DNA of 64,000 nucleotides from positions 186,001-250,000 of the forward strand of contig NZ_FZNL01000003.1 in assembly GCF_900187965.1 (NCBI RefSeq), given 5' to 3'. This DNA comes from Flavobacterium sp. ov086 (lineage in GTDB: Bacteria > Bacteroidota > Bacteroidia > Flavobacteriales > Flavobacteriaceae). Made by a program: the position numbers and the translations under genes. Below, one piece after another: positions 32,679 through 42,300 of the stretch; positions within the stretch are counted from its first letter, which is position 1; the number at the start of each line of letters is the position of its first letter. Under the pieces are notes generated by a model, which saw nothing but the letters and a program-made list of their open reading frames with translations, made no database searches and was not told the origin of the DNA.

Positions 32679-32712
32679 CTTTGTCCCTTTGAACCTTTGC
32701 CTCTCTGAACCT
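32679..32712. repeat. AACCTTTG/CTCTGAACCT repeat, right flank of the four-helix-bundle gene
   Basis: Units CCTTTGTCCC, TTTGAACC, TTTGCC and CTCTGAACCT are the inverted counterpart of the left flank at 32199-32245. It ends 8 bases before the nucleoid-associated protein gene. Confidence 0.65.
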
Positions 32713-32720
32713 AGACAAAT

Positions 32721-33779
32721 ATGATCAACTTATTCAACACCCACATCGAGACGCTTGCGATACACCGCGTAGGAAACAAGAGCAGAAACGAAGCTATTTT
32801 TTTATCAGAACAACCTTTTAATTTAAATGATGAGATTGTGCCTTTGATAAAAGAGTACTTTTTTAAGCCTTTTAGAGAGAAAGAAGAAAACTATTATCAG
32901 TTTGCGCACGAAGTCGATTTGGATTATAACGACATGTTTAAATATGCGACAGAGATCTTTGATAATCCGAATAATCTACAGGAGATTTCAAAAAGAATCA
33001 CGACACATTTATTTGAGCAGTCAAACCATCCGCACATTAAAAACGGAGAAGTTTATGTAACGTATTTAACAAACTTAAGCATTGACAATAATGTTGTTGA
33101 CGCTATCGGGATTTTTAAAAGTGAGTTACAAGCTGACTTTTTACAATTTGAAGAAAAAAACAGCAATCTTGAAATGATCTTGCAACAAGGTATTAACCTG
33201 AGCAAACTTGACAAAGGTTGTTTGATTTTTAACTATAAAAAAGAAGAAGGATACAAAATTCTAACCGTAGACAGTAACCGTTATGATGCGCGTTATTGGC
33301 TAGAGCACTTTTTATCTGTAGATGCTTTTGAAGATGAAAACTTCATCACTAAAAAATACTTGAAATTCTGTCAGAACTTTGCAAAAGATGTTGTTTTGCC
33401 AGCAGAAGACAAAAAAGAAGAAGTAATGTTCATGAACCGTTCTGTGAATTATTTCGCCAAAAACGATCAGTTCGAAGAACAGAATTTCTTAAATGAAGTA
33501 TTAGACAATCCAGACTTAATTCCTGAATTCAAAAACTACAAAGTTGATAAAGGAGAAAAATACAGCATCGAAGATGTAACCTCATTCCCTATTGCAAACT
33601 CAGCAGTTTCTGACGCTAGAAAATCGATCAAAAACGTAATTAACCTGGACACTCACATTCAGATTAAAATGGATTTTATCAATCCAGAAAGTGCAGAAAA
33701 ATTTGTTGAGAAAGGCTGGGATGAAGAAAAACAAATGTATTACTACTTAGTTTATTTCAATAAAGAAGAGAAAAGCTAA
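32721..33779 (+). CDS. Nucleoid-associated protein (NdpA family)
   Basis: The 352-residue protein fits the 37-kDa nucleoid-associated protein family (NdpA/YejK): INLFNTHIETLAIHRVGNKSRNE at the N-terminus, EVDLDYNDMFKYATEIF, and a GCLIFNYKKEEGYKILTVDSN stretch in the middle. Family members are found with the nucleoid, but their molecular action is poorly defined. It is a stand-alone gene followed by a strong terminator. Confidence 0.88.
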   Translation: MINLFNTHIETLAIHRVGNKSRNEAIFLSEQPFNLNDEIVPLIKEYFFKPFREKEENYYQFAHEVDLDYNDMFKYATEIFDNPNNLQEISKRITTHLFEQSNHPHIKNGEVYVTYLTNLSIDNNVVDAIGIFKSELQADFLQFEEKNSNLEMILQQGINLSKLDKGCLIFNYKKEEGYKILTVDSNRYDARYWLEHFLSVDAFEDENFITKKYLKFCQNFAKDVVLPAEDKKEEVMFMNRSVNYFAKNDQFEEQNFLNEVLDNPDLIPEFKNYKVDKGEKYSIEDVTSFPIANSAVSDARKSIKNVINLDTHIQIKMDFINPESAEKFVEKGWDEEKQMYYYLVYFNKEEKS

Positions 33780-33811
33780 TAGTCATTCATTTTCTATTAC
33801 TTACTTAAAAC

Positions 33812-33847
33812 AAAAAAGGGCAATTACTACTGTAGTTGCCCTTTTTT
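33812..33847 (+). terminator. Intrinsic terminator after the nucleoid-associated protein gene
   Basis: GGGCAATTAC (33818-33827) pairs with GTAGTTGCCC (33832-33841; one wobble), loop TACT, flanked by six A and six T bases. It could work in both directions. Confidence 0.88.
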
Positions 33848-33897
33848 AATTTACAATAAGTTGTATTGATTTTAAAACCTGCAGAAAAAATAAAAAA

Positions 33898-34019
33898 TTT
33901 ATCGCAGAGAGCACCAAGTTTTTTTCCTTTTAGCCTTTACAAAAAAAGCACATCCCGAGGCTTCGGGATGTGCTTTTCGAAGGTATTCTTAGATTAAAAT
34001 CTTAGCGTTCTCTGCGGTA
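33898..34019. repeat. Nested palindrome with TTTATCGCAGAGAGC ends and TCCCGA core
   Basis: The outer words TTATCGCAGAGAGC and GCGTTCTCTGCGGTAA are mirror images with few differences. Inside lies a perfect 15-base-pair hairpin: AAAAGCACATCCCGA (33944-33958) and TCGGGATGTGCTTTT (33963-33977) with loop GGCT. The inner hairpin looks like a bidirectional terminator between the convergent NdpA and TetR genes. Confidence 0.75.
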
Positions 34020-34055
34020 AAAATAAACCAACCGTAATTACCTTTTTTTAATTTT

Positions 34056-34150
34056 TCTATTCTCTATTCTCTATTCTCTATTCTCTATTCTCTATTCTCT
34101 ATTCTCTATTCTCTATTCTCTATTCTCTATTCTCTATTCTCTATTCTCTA
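34056..34150. repeat. Heptanucleotide tandem repeat (TCTATTC)n
   Basis: About 13.5 uninterrupted copies of the 7-base unit TCTATTC (GAATAGA on the other strand). The array ends 3 bases before the stop codon of the TetR gene at 34153 (minus), so it lies in that transcript's 3' region, between two convergent genes. Such perfect arrays usually vary in copy number by strand slippage. Confidence 0.95.
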
Positions 34151-34152
34151 AA

Positions 34153-34734
34153 TTACAATATAGAAAACATCGCTTTTAGAATATCGTCGTAAACTTGTTT
34201 GTCTCTTTCGCCGGTACGCGCCAGAACCCTGATTCCGGAGTAATTATTAAAAATAAATCTTGCGAGAACTCTTGCGTCAGTTGTTTTGGAAATATGTCCT
34301 AAATCCTGACCTTTCTGAACTGCTTTTGTAAAAACCTCTTCCATTATCTGACTGTTGTTTTTTACAATTTTGGCAATTTCTTCATCATGCATCGCCAGTT
34401 CAACAGAAGAATTTACCATAAAACATCCTTTTGTAATTCGGTCTTCAAGACTTTCTATAACGGCTTGCTTAAAAATATCACGCAAGCTTTCTTTAATATT
34501 CTCCGATTTATCAAAAAGCTCCACGATTTGATCTTGTGCATTTTTCTGATAGCGTTGCAGCGACTGAGCAAACAGTTTTTGTTTATCGCCAAAAGTATCG
34601 TACAAACTAGAACGGCTTAGTCCTAAATGCGTCACTAAATCCTGGGCCGATGTTCCGTTGTAACCTTTGTGCCAAAAAATCTCGATCGCTTTGTCTAAAG
34701 CCTGATCTTCATTAAATTCTTTCGTTCTAGCCAT
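34153..34734 (-). CDS. TetR family regulator
   Basis: The 193-residue protein has an N-terminal TetR HTH: ALDKAIEIFWHKGYNGTSAQDLVTHLGLSRSSLYDTFGDKQKLF (residues about 10-53). This resembles the AcuR/YcdC-like subgroup by the SSLYDTFGDK pattern. ATG at 34734 (MARTKEFNEDQ) is preferred over the GTG at 34741-34743. It follows the SDR gene on the same strand but has its own promoter and a GGAAC-N4-GTTCC operator. The same motif lies before the SDR gene, so it probably represses both. Confidence 0.9.
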   Translation of the reverse strand: MARTKEFNEDQALDKAIEIFWHKGYNGTSAQDLVTHLGLSRSSLYDTFGDKQKLFAQSLQRYQKNAQDQIVELFDKSENIKESLRDIFKQAVIESLEDRITKGCFMVNSSVELAMHDEEIAKIVKNNSQIMEEVFTKAVQKGQDLGHISKTTDARVLARFIFNNYSGIRVLARTGERDKQVYDDILKAMFSIL

Positions 34735-34758
34735 AACTTTCACTATTAAATTACCTCA

Positions 34759-34789
34759 CAAAGATACAAAAATACGGAACAATCGTTCC
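34759..34789 (-). promoter_or_regulatory. Promoter and operator of the TetR gene
   Basis: On the minus strand, TATCTTTG (34759-34766) is a -7 box. GGAAC-AATC-GTTCC (34776-34789) is a near-palindrome in the spacer just upstream. The arrangement copies that of the SDR promoter at 35603-35637. Confidence 0.65.
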
Positions 34790-34806
34790 TGAATTATTCA
34801 AAAAAA

Positions 34807-35559
34807 TTATACTACTGCATTTACAGTAAGTCCACCGTCAACAACAATTTCTGATCCTGTAATGAATGAAGCATCGTCTGAGGCAAGGAAACCAACTGTT
34901 TTAGCAATTTCTGAAGCCTGAGCAAAACGCTTCAATAAAATTTTCTCTCCTAAAAGTGCTCCAAACCCTTCAACTTCTTCTTTTTCTAAACCTAATTTAC
35001 CATAAATAGGAGTTTCAACAGGACCAGGAGAAACAGCATTTACTCTAATTTTTCTTGCAGCTAATTCGACAGCAAATACTTTATTTAAAGATAAAACAGC
35101 CGCTTTACTTGAGGCATAAACACTTGAATTTGGCATTCCTAAATGAGCATTTACAGAAGTATTAAAAATAATAGAACCTCCATCATTTAAAATTGGCAAT
35201 AATTTTTGAACGGTAAAAAAAGCTCCTTTTACATTCACATTCATAATACTGTCATAATGTTCTTCTGAAGCTGAATCGATTGGAGCAAAAGATGCAATTC
35301 CGGCATTTAAAAACACGATATCAATTTTTCCGAATTTTGCTCTCACCTGATCAACCAAATTATCAATTGATTTTAGATCAGATTGGTCAGCAACAATTCC
35401 GGTTACATTCAATTCTGTTTCGGCTTTTGCTAATGCTTCTTTGTTTCTTCCTGTTACAATTACTTTTGCACCTTTTGCAGTTAATTCAGCCGCAGCTGCA
35501 TACCCAATACCGCTATTTCCACCAGTTACAATAGCTACTTTGTTTTCTAAATTTTTCAT
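34807..35559 (-). CDS. SDR family oxidoreductase
   Basis: The 250-residue protein is a classical short-chain dehydrogenase: the cofactor motif TGGNSGIGYA at residues 13-22, NAGIASF near 88, the catalytic Ser in FNTSVNAHLG, and the YASSKAA Tyr-x-x-x-Lys near 153-157. The C-terminus VDGGLTVNAVV is common in the family. It should oxidise or reduce an alcohol/ketone with NAD(P). The adjacent TetR gene and shared operators suggest it is induced by a compound that it acts upon. Confidence 0.93.
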   Translation of the reverse strand: MKNLENKVAIVTGGNSGIGYAAAAELTAKGAKVIVTGRNKEALAKAETELNVTGIVADQSDLKSIDNLVDQVRAKFGKIDIVFLNAGIASFAPIDSASEEHYDSIMNVNVKGAFFTVQKLLPILNDGGSIIFNTSVNAHLGMPNSSVYASSKAAVLSLNKVFAVELAARKIRVNAVSPGPVETPIYGKLGLEKEEVEGFGALLGEKILLKRFAQASEIAKTVGFLASDDASFITGSEIVVDGGLTVNAVV

Positions 35560-35602
35560 TTTTATTTGTTTTTAAGTTATTGATTATTCAATTATTATGG
35601 TA

Positions 35603-35637
35603 CAAAGATATAATAACAGAACGATCGTTCCGTTATT
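35603..35637 (-). promoter_or_regulatory. Promoter and palindromic operator of the SDR gene
   Basis: TATCTTTG on the minus strand (35603-35610) is a -7 box. Directly upstream, 35612-35637 is a 26-base palindrome with outer arms AATAAC/GTTATT and the perfect core GAACGATCGTTC; only one position pair does not match. It would be bound by a TetR dimer, most likely the neighbour's product. Confidence 0.75.
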
Positions 35638-35786
35638 ATTGATGTTAAAATTTAGTTAAAACAATCAAACTCCCTAAAAACGCTAAATTTTAGCGATTAA
35701 AATCTATTGAACTATAAACGAAAGAAATAATAAATAAGCAAACTTTCTTAATATTTGCTTAATTTTGTATTCTAAAAAAAACTAAG

Positions 35787-38156
35787 ATGGATATTCATTT
35801 ATACAACGAAAGTCCTTTCAAAACTATCATATCGTTTCATAAGCTAATTGAATCTTTTGAAGAAATTGCTTTATCAGATGTTGATTACAGAGCAAACTAC
35901 GCCAAAGCCATACTAAAAGAAATAGAGCCATTACCTGAATTAAGAACTGGTATTAAGGATTATTCGACTATTAAGAATAATGAGCCTTTAATCAAAAATC
36001 TATTAGCCGATTTGTTTCCTACTGCTTTAACGCACAATGAAATAAAAGCGATTACAATACCTTTTCAGAATTTATCTTTTAATTATACAGAGCGTTTCAA
36101 AAAGATTCTTAGCAATGCCGGATCTGAGTTTGATATGGAGATTCGTGATTTTGATGATCACCAGTTCTATATCAATAACTGTTGTCTTATTCTGGGTGTG
36201 TATTACAAACAGAAAATAGATTTTAATAAACCTTTTTTCTACGATATTCCGGATGAAAATGGTGTAGAAAAACATTATCGTATCTTGTATAATGCCGATT
36301 TTATGGAAATTATTCCAACAGAAAATTCGGTACAATTAACTCCGGAAGACATTGATTTATTAATTGACAATTACGGCGATATTGAACTTTGGAAATCAAA
36401 ATTTCCTAAAGGGAGCTGGATTTTAAAAGGTTTCGGAATTGTTTCTTTGTTTGATGCTACTACAGAAAGTGCCATTTCAAACTTAAAAAGTAATTTACTC
36501 AAGCCTGATTCTAATGCCGGTCCGACTAATGAAATTATATCCGGTATTTTTAAATCAATTTTTAAAATTCCAGATTTAAGAGTAGGATTTATTGTTTACA
36601 ATGCTGAAGAAGAAAAATTTGTCCGACCAGTAAAATTTGATACTCAACTCGAGAGTTTTCTGCTTTCAAAAGATCAGGAAATTGATTGTAAAAATGCTTT
36701 TTTTGGATGTACATTCGAAAAATTATTAGATAATGAAGAGCCTTTGGTGATTTCTAATGTAAAAAAATTCATTGCCGAATCATCAAATGTAAAATTTGGA
36801 GAGCATTTATTAAAACAAGGAATTCAAAGTTGTGTTTTTGCTCCTGTTATAAAAGATGGTCACTTATTGGGTGTTGTAGAATTAGTTTCTCCAAATCCTA
36901 AAGATTTAAATAGTGTAAATGCTACTAAACTCGAATTGGTTCTACCCTATTTAACAGATACAATCGATCGCTACAATACTGATATGCAACATCAGATTGA
37001 AGCTATTATTCAACGTGAATACACTACTATTCACCCAAGTGTGTATTGGAAATTTAGAAAAGAATCACAAAATTATTTTCTAAATACAAACCATACAAAA
37101 GATTACATTTTCAAAGAAATTTCCTTTAAGAATGTATATCCGTTATATGGACAAATTGATATTAAAGGTTCGTCTGAACACAGAAACGAAACGGTTAAAA
37201 GAGATCTTAAAAATCAATTGACTGCCATTTTAGAAATTTTTGAATCTCAGGACCCTAATACTAATTTAGTGTTGTTGGAACAAAGAAAGTTTGAGTTGGA
37301 ATCGTTCCGAGAAGAATTAGATTCTCCCTTAAAAGCAGATACTGAACAGCATATTCAACGTTATATAGAAGAAGAAATTCATCCGCTTTTGAAAAACACG
37401 AAAGAAACTGAAAAAAGCCAAAAACTGGAACGTGAGTATTTTGAAAGTCTGGACGAAAAAACAGGATTATTTTATAAGGAAAGAAAGAAGTTTGATAATG
37501 CTATGTCTATTATCAATAAAAAACTAGCTTCGGTTCTGGACAAAAAACAAGTCGAAGCACAACAAATATATCCGCATTATTACGAACGTTTCAAAACAGA
37601 TGGTGTTGAACACAATTTGTACATCGGGGCTTCTATTGCGCCTACAAAACCTTTTGACATTATGTACTTGCACAATTTACGTTTGTGGCAATTACAGACT
37701 TTATGCGAAATGGAATTAGAACATCATCAATTGAAAGAATCACTTCCGTATGAATTGGATGTGACTTCGCTGATTTTAGTTTTTAGTGCGCCGCTTTCGA
37801 TTCGTTTTAGAATGGATGAAAAACGTTTTGATGTTGACGGAACTTACAATGCCAGATATGAAGTGGTAAAAAAACGTATCGACAAATCAAACATCAAAGG
37901 CACTAAAGATCGCATTACGGAGAAAGAGAAAATTACAATTGTTTATTCTCAAAACAGTGAAGAAGCCGAATATTTAAAATATATTAAGTATTTACAGCAC
38001 AAGAAAATTCTTGAACCTTCTATTGAGCAATTCGAGGTCGAAGATCTTCAGGGAGTTTCCGGTTTAAGAGCTATTCGAGTAAAAGTTATAAATAATACCA
38101 CTAATTCTACTGCAAAAAAAATTACTTACCAAGATTTACTAGATGAGCTCAACTAA
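35787..38156 (+). CDS. Large GAF-domain protein of unknown role
   Basis: The 789-residue soluble protein has a GAF-like domain at about residues 245-400 (SGIFKSIFKIPDLRVGFIVYNAEEE, then QGIQSCVFAPVIKDGHLLGVVELVSPN, then LELVLPYLTDTIDRYN). The region 480-600 is charged and probably coiled coil. The rest (LYIGASIAPTKPFD, IRFRMDEKRFDVDGTYNARYEVVKKRIDKS) matches nothing I know. No kinase or cyclase output motif is seen. A TAATTTTG -7 box (35760-35767) lies just upstream. It is convergent with the HD-PycTM gene. GAF domains often bind cyclic nucleotides or small ligands. Confidence 0.75.
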   Translation: MDIHLYNESPFKTIISFHKLIESFEEIALSDVDYRANYAKAILKEIEPLPELRTGIKDYSTIKNNEPLIKNLLADLFPTALTHNEIKAITIPFQNLSFNYTERFKKILSNAGSEFDMEIRDFDDHQFYINNCCLILGVYYKQKIDFNKPFFYDIPDENGVEKHYRILYNADFMEIIPTENSVQLTPEDIDLLIDNYGDIELWKSKFPKGSWILKGFGIVSLFDATTESAISNLKSNLLKPDSNAGPTNEIISGIFKSIFKIPDLRVGFIVYNAEEEKFVRPVKFDTQLESFLLSKDQEIDCKNAFFGCTFEKLLDNEEPLVISNVKKFIAESSNVKFGEHLLKQGIQSCVFAPVIKDGHLLGVVELVSPNPKDLNSVNATKLELVLPYLTDTIDRYNTDMQHQIEAIIQREYTTIHPSVYWKFRKESQNYFLNTNHTKDYIFKEISFKNVYPLYGQIDIKGSSEHRNETVKRDLKNQLTAILEIFESQDPNTNLVLLEQRKFELESFREELDSPLKADTEQHIQRYIEEEIHPLLKNTKETEKSQKLEREYFESLDEKTGLFYKERKKFDNAMSIINKKLASVLDKKQVEAQQIYPHYYERFKTDGVEHNLYIGASIAPTKPFDIMYLHNLRLWQLQTLCEMELEHHQLKESLPYELDVTSLILVFSAPLSIRFRMDEKRFDVDGTYNARYEVVKKRIDKSNIKGTKDRITEKEKITIVYSQNSEEAEYLKYIKYLQHKKILEPSIEQFEVEDLQGVSGLRAIRVKVINNTTNSTAKKITYQDLLDELN

Positions 38157-38175
38157 ATAGTTGAGCTTATTTTTT

Positions 38176-39354
38176 TTAAATTGATTTGAAAGCTATTACA
38201 AAGGCTATTACAGTAATAATTAACCCCATCATAAAAAGATTGTACGCAATTCGTAACAAAGTATATTTACGCTGTAAAACCAATCCCAGGTAATACAAAT
38301 CCTTAATCATTGTCGAGTACAAATAATCCCGATCCTTCATCATTTCGTTCATTGCCCAATCGTACTCTGCCAATGGCATTTTGTAGAAATTTCCGAAAAA
38401 CAATAAATTTATCTTTTTTGCTTCAATATCTTCTCGGGTAAAAACTCCTGTTGTTACTTTTGGTCTTGTAGAAAGTATGGCAAATATTATTGTAGTAACA
38501 CTAGAAATCAACATTATAAAAGTCGGAATCACTAAATGTGCATTCTTCGGACTGTCTAATTTTGGGATAATCGATGAAAGTGCAATCGAAATAATAATCG
38601 CATTTACAGACAATAAAATATTTGCTTTACTATCAGCAATTCCGCTTAAGCGGGTATGATTTCCTAAAGTAACACGAAATAAAGTATCTACACCACGATC
38701 CGGTTTTTCGATTTTATCTTTCTTTCTGTTTTCGTCTTCTATTTTGTCAGCTTCTTTCTTTTCTTGTTTTTCAATTTTCTTCTGAACCATAAGCAGGTTT
38801 TTCTCTTTTAATGGCTGCCATTTTCGCTGTGCATAATCCGTATAAAAGCGATGTTTGTTCATTAAGAAATTCAGGTTTTCCTTTGCCCATTCCTCATTTG
38901 AAAAATTCAAATTCCAGGTATTTTTTAATTCAATACGCAATAATTCACAAGTAGTTACATATTCAGCTCCCATTAGGTGAGCAAAATCTGCATCTTTAAT
39001 TATTTTTTCTAAATGTGTTTTGGGGATATATTCCTTAACCGTTGCCAGAATCAAACTAGAAACTGTAGCAATAAATTCATCAGATTGCTCTTTTTCTTTC
39101 AAAAAGGCCGTAGCAATTTTAACACTTTCCTGCTCATGATTTTGATAACCTTCTATATAACCAGTATCGTGAAACCAGGCGGCAACTAAAAGAAGTTCTT
39201 TGTCATCTCCCTTAACTTCTTCTTTTTTACACAGCTCTTTTACCGCATTGACCACCGTTAAAGTATGGTTAAAATTATGATAAGAATATAAATTAGAAAG
39301 TTTATCTTTGAGTAAATTACTAACGAAGTCTTCGGATTGTTCTATTAGATTCAT
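38176..39354 (-). CDS. HD domain fused to a Pycsar-effector-type membrane domain (PycTM)
   Basis: Residues 1-140 form an HD phosphohydrolase domain with metal ligands His30, His62-Asp63 (AAWFHDTGY), His73-Glu74 and Asp121/123 (IIKDADFAH). A highly charged, probably coiled-coil linker (about 190-220) leads to a membrane domain starting RVTLGNHTRLSGIADSKANILLSVNAIII, with membrane segments near 243-263, 274-296 and 370-390. The SKANILLSVNA pattern is that of the PycTM (DUF5706) domain, known as a membrane effector of Pycsar anti-phage systems. No pyrimidine cyclase is adjacent. Its ATG is 26 bases from the divergent phosphoesterase gene. Confidence 0.85.
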   Translation of the reverse strand: MNLIEQSEDFVSNLLKDKLSNLYSYHNFNHTLTVVNAVKELCKKEEVKGDDKELLLVAAWFHDTGYIEGYQNHEQESVKIATAFLKEKEQSDEFIATVSSLILATVKEYIPKTHLEKIIKDADFAHLMGAEYVTTCELLRIELKNTWNLNFSNEEWAKENLNFLMNKHRFYTDYAQRKWQPLKEKNLLMVQKKIEKQEKKEADKIEDENRKKDKIEKPDRGVDTLFRVTLGNHTRLSGIADSKANILLSVNAIIISIALSSIIPKLDSPKNAHLVIPTFIMLISSVTTIIFAILSTRPKVTTGVFTREDIEAKKINLLFFGNFYKMPLAEYDWAMNEMMKDRDYLYSTMIKDLYYLGLVLQRKYTLLRIAYNLFMMGLIITVIAFVIAFKSI

Positions 39355-39380
39355 AAAAAATATTTTTACACCACTAAATT

Positions 39381-42300
39381 ATGAAATTGTTTTTGGATAA
39401 TCATTTTATTACTAAGATTAAAACTTGTTCTTTAGCAATAGTTGTATTGTTACTTGTTTATTCGTGCGCCACGCATAAAGCGCAATATGGAAAAAATGTT
39501 AGTGCCAACCAAACGGAAAACGCAACTGATAGTATAAAAATTGCTCACACCTTTTACTTAGTTGGAGATGCCGGAAATGCTGACGAAGAACAAGCCCAGC
39601 AAACACTGGAACTATTACATCAGAAGCTAAAAAAATCAGGAAAAAAAGCTACTTTATTATTTCTTGGAGATAATATTTACCCTAAAGGTTTTCCTGCAAA
39701 TGACAATGCTTCGGATAAAGCTTTGGCCGAAACGAAACTTACGAATCAATTAAAACTAACGGAAGGTTTTAAAGGAAAAACAATTTTTATTCCCGGAAAT
39801 CATGATTGGTACAACGGAATCAAAGGTCTGGAACGTCAGGCAGATTTTGTAACTAAATATCTTAACGATAAAAAAGCATTCTTACCCCGAAAAGCTTGCC
39901 CTATTGAAGATATCAAAATTGACAGTACCACTACTCTAGTTACTATTGACAGTGAATGGTTTCTTGAAGACTGGGATAATCATCCTACTATTAACGACAA
40001 TTGCGACATTAAAACCAGAGAAGATTTTTTTACTGAATTAGAAAGTGTCTTAAATAAAAACCAGGAAAAAACGGTCGTTCTGGCTATCCACCATCCTTTG
40101 ATGAGCAACGGTTCTCACGGTGGACAGTATTCTTTAGAAAAACAATTATTCCCGTTAGAACAGAAAATTCCGTTACCGGTAATTGGTTCTATTATTAACT
40201 TACTCCGAAAAACTTCCGGAGCCAGCCCCCAAGACATTCAAAACAAACAATATACAATCTATGCTAAGAGAATTAAAACACTCATACAAGGCCAAAAAAA
40301 CATAATTGTAGTTTCAGGACACGATCATAACTTACAATTCGTAAACAAAGAAAATATAAAACAAATAATTAGTGGTGCAGGCTCAAAATCTGAAGCTGCA
40401 AGAGCAATAAACTCAACTGAATTCTCTTATGGAGGAAATGGTTATGCAACGCTTACTTTGTTTAAAAGTGGCGATGCAAAAGTGACTTTCTTTGGGAATG
40501 AAAACAACCACGAGAAACAACTTTTTGAAAAAGAAATTATAAAAGCCAAAGAATTTAACTGGGGTGCTTACAGCAATAATAATTTCCCGCCAACGGTAAC
40601 AACTTCTATTTATTCTAAGAAAATGACTCAAAAGAGTTTTATACATAAATTCTTGTTCGGGAATCATTACAGAAAATATTATAGCTTACCAATTGAAGCC
40701 AAAACAGCAACTTTGGATACTTTAATGGGCGGTTTAAAACCTATTCGCGAAGGCGGAGGACATCAGTCTATTTCGTTACGAATGGCTGATCCTAAAGGAA
40801 GAGAATATGTAATGCGTGCGATGAAAAAAAGCGCCACAGCATTTTTACAATCTGTTGCGTTTAAAGATCAGTATATTGTAAACGATTTTGATGACACTTA
40901 TGCTGAGAATTTTTTACTAGATTTCTATACTACATCTCATCCATACACGCCTTTTGCAATTGGCAGCATGGCCGATAAATTAGGGATTTTGCACACCAAT
41001 CCTGTTTTATATTACATTCCGAAACAAAATACTTTAAGAGAATTCAATTCGAATTTTGGGGATGAATTGTATATGGTCGAAGAAAGACCTTCTGATAATT
41101 TCTTAGATGCTAAAAACTTTGGAAATCCAACTAATATTATTAGTACGGATGATATGATGATGAACCTTCATAAAGACGAAAAATATAGCGTTGATGAAAA
41201 AGAATATATAAAAGCACGTTTATTTGATATGCTTATTGGCGATTGGGACAGACATAGCGATCAATGGCGTTGGGCTGAACACAAAATAGGCGATAAAGTA
41301 GTTTACAAACCGATTCCGCGTGACCGTGATCAGGCTTTTGCCAAATATGACGGAACTTTACTTTCACTTTTAATTAATATTCCTGCACTTCGTCATCAGC
41401 GAACTTTTAAAAGTAAATTAGATAATGTAAAATGGATCAACAGAGAACCTTATCCGATGGATTTGGCTTTCTTGAAAACTGCCGAAGAAAAAGATTGGAT
41501 CGCTCAGGCAAAATTTATACAGGATAATTTATCAGACAAAGACATTGATGAGGCTTTTAAAAATTTACCTAAAGAAGTTCAGGATGAAACAATTGAAGAT
41601 ATCAAACAAAAATTAAGAAGCAGAAAAAAAGAACTGCAGCAATATGCTTCTACTTATTTTGATGTTCTAAGTCATACCGTTATGATTGCCGGAACCGATA
41701 AAAAAGACAAATTCGTCATCAATCATAATGCGAAGAAAAGCCTTGAAATTCAGGTTTTCAGAATTAAAAAAGAAGGCGACGAATTAGTGTATACCAAAAC
41801 AGTTACTGATGCAAAAACCTCGAATTTATGGATTTACGGTTTAGACGATTCAGATGTTTTCGAGGTTATTGGCGATCAAAAGTCGAGCATTAAAATTCGT
41901 TTAATTGGCGGTCAAAACAATGATACTTATAACATCAAAAACGGAAAAAGGGTTATCGTGTATGACTTTAAATCGAAAAACAACACTTATAATCTTGATT
42001 CTAAAACCTGTACTCAGCTTACTGATGATTATGATGTTAACTTGTACAATTATGAAAAACCAAAATATAATGTCGTTTCGGGACTTCCAAATATTGGTTA
42101 TAATCCTGATGATGGCGTAAAATTAGGTTTCAACTTAAATTATACGGTCAACAATTTCAAACAGAATCCGTACACACAAAGACACGTTTTAAACGGTTTT
42201 TATTATTTTGCAACCGGAGGTTTAGAATTTAATTATGTTGCCCATTTTCCAGGATTATTGGGTAAATGGGTTATTGATGTTGAATCACAATATACCACTC

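Noticed and set aside
34056-34150. CRISPR array
   Set aside because: The unit is seven bases without spacers, so it is a simple tandem repeat.
38176-39354. A complete Pycsar defence system
   Set aside because: Only an effector-type domain is present; no cyclase is in the neighbourhood, so the name should not be applied to the locus.
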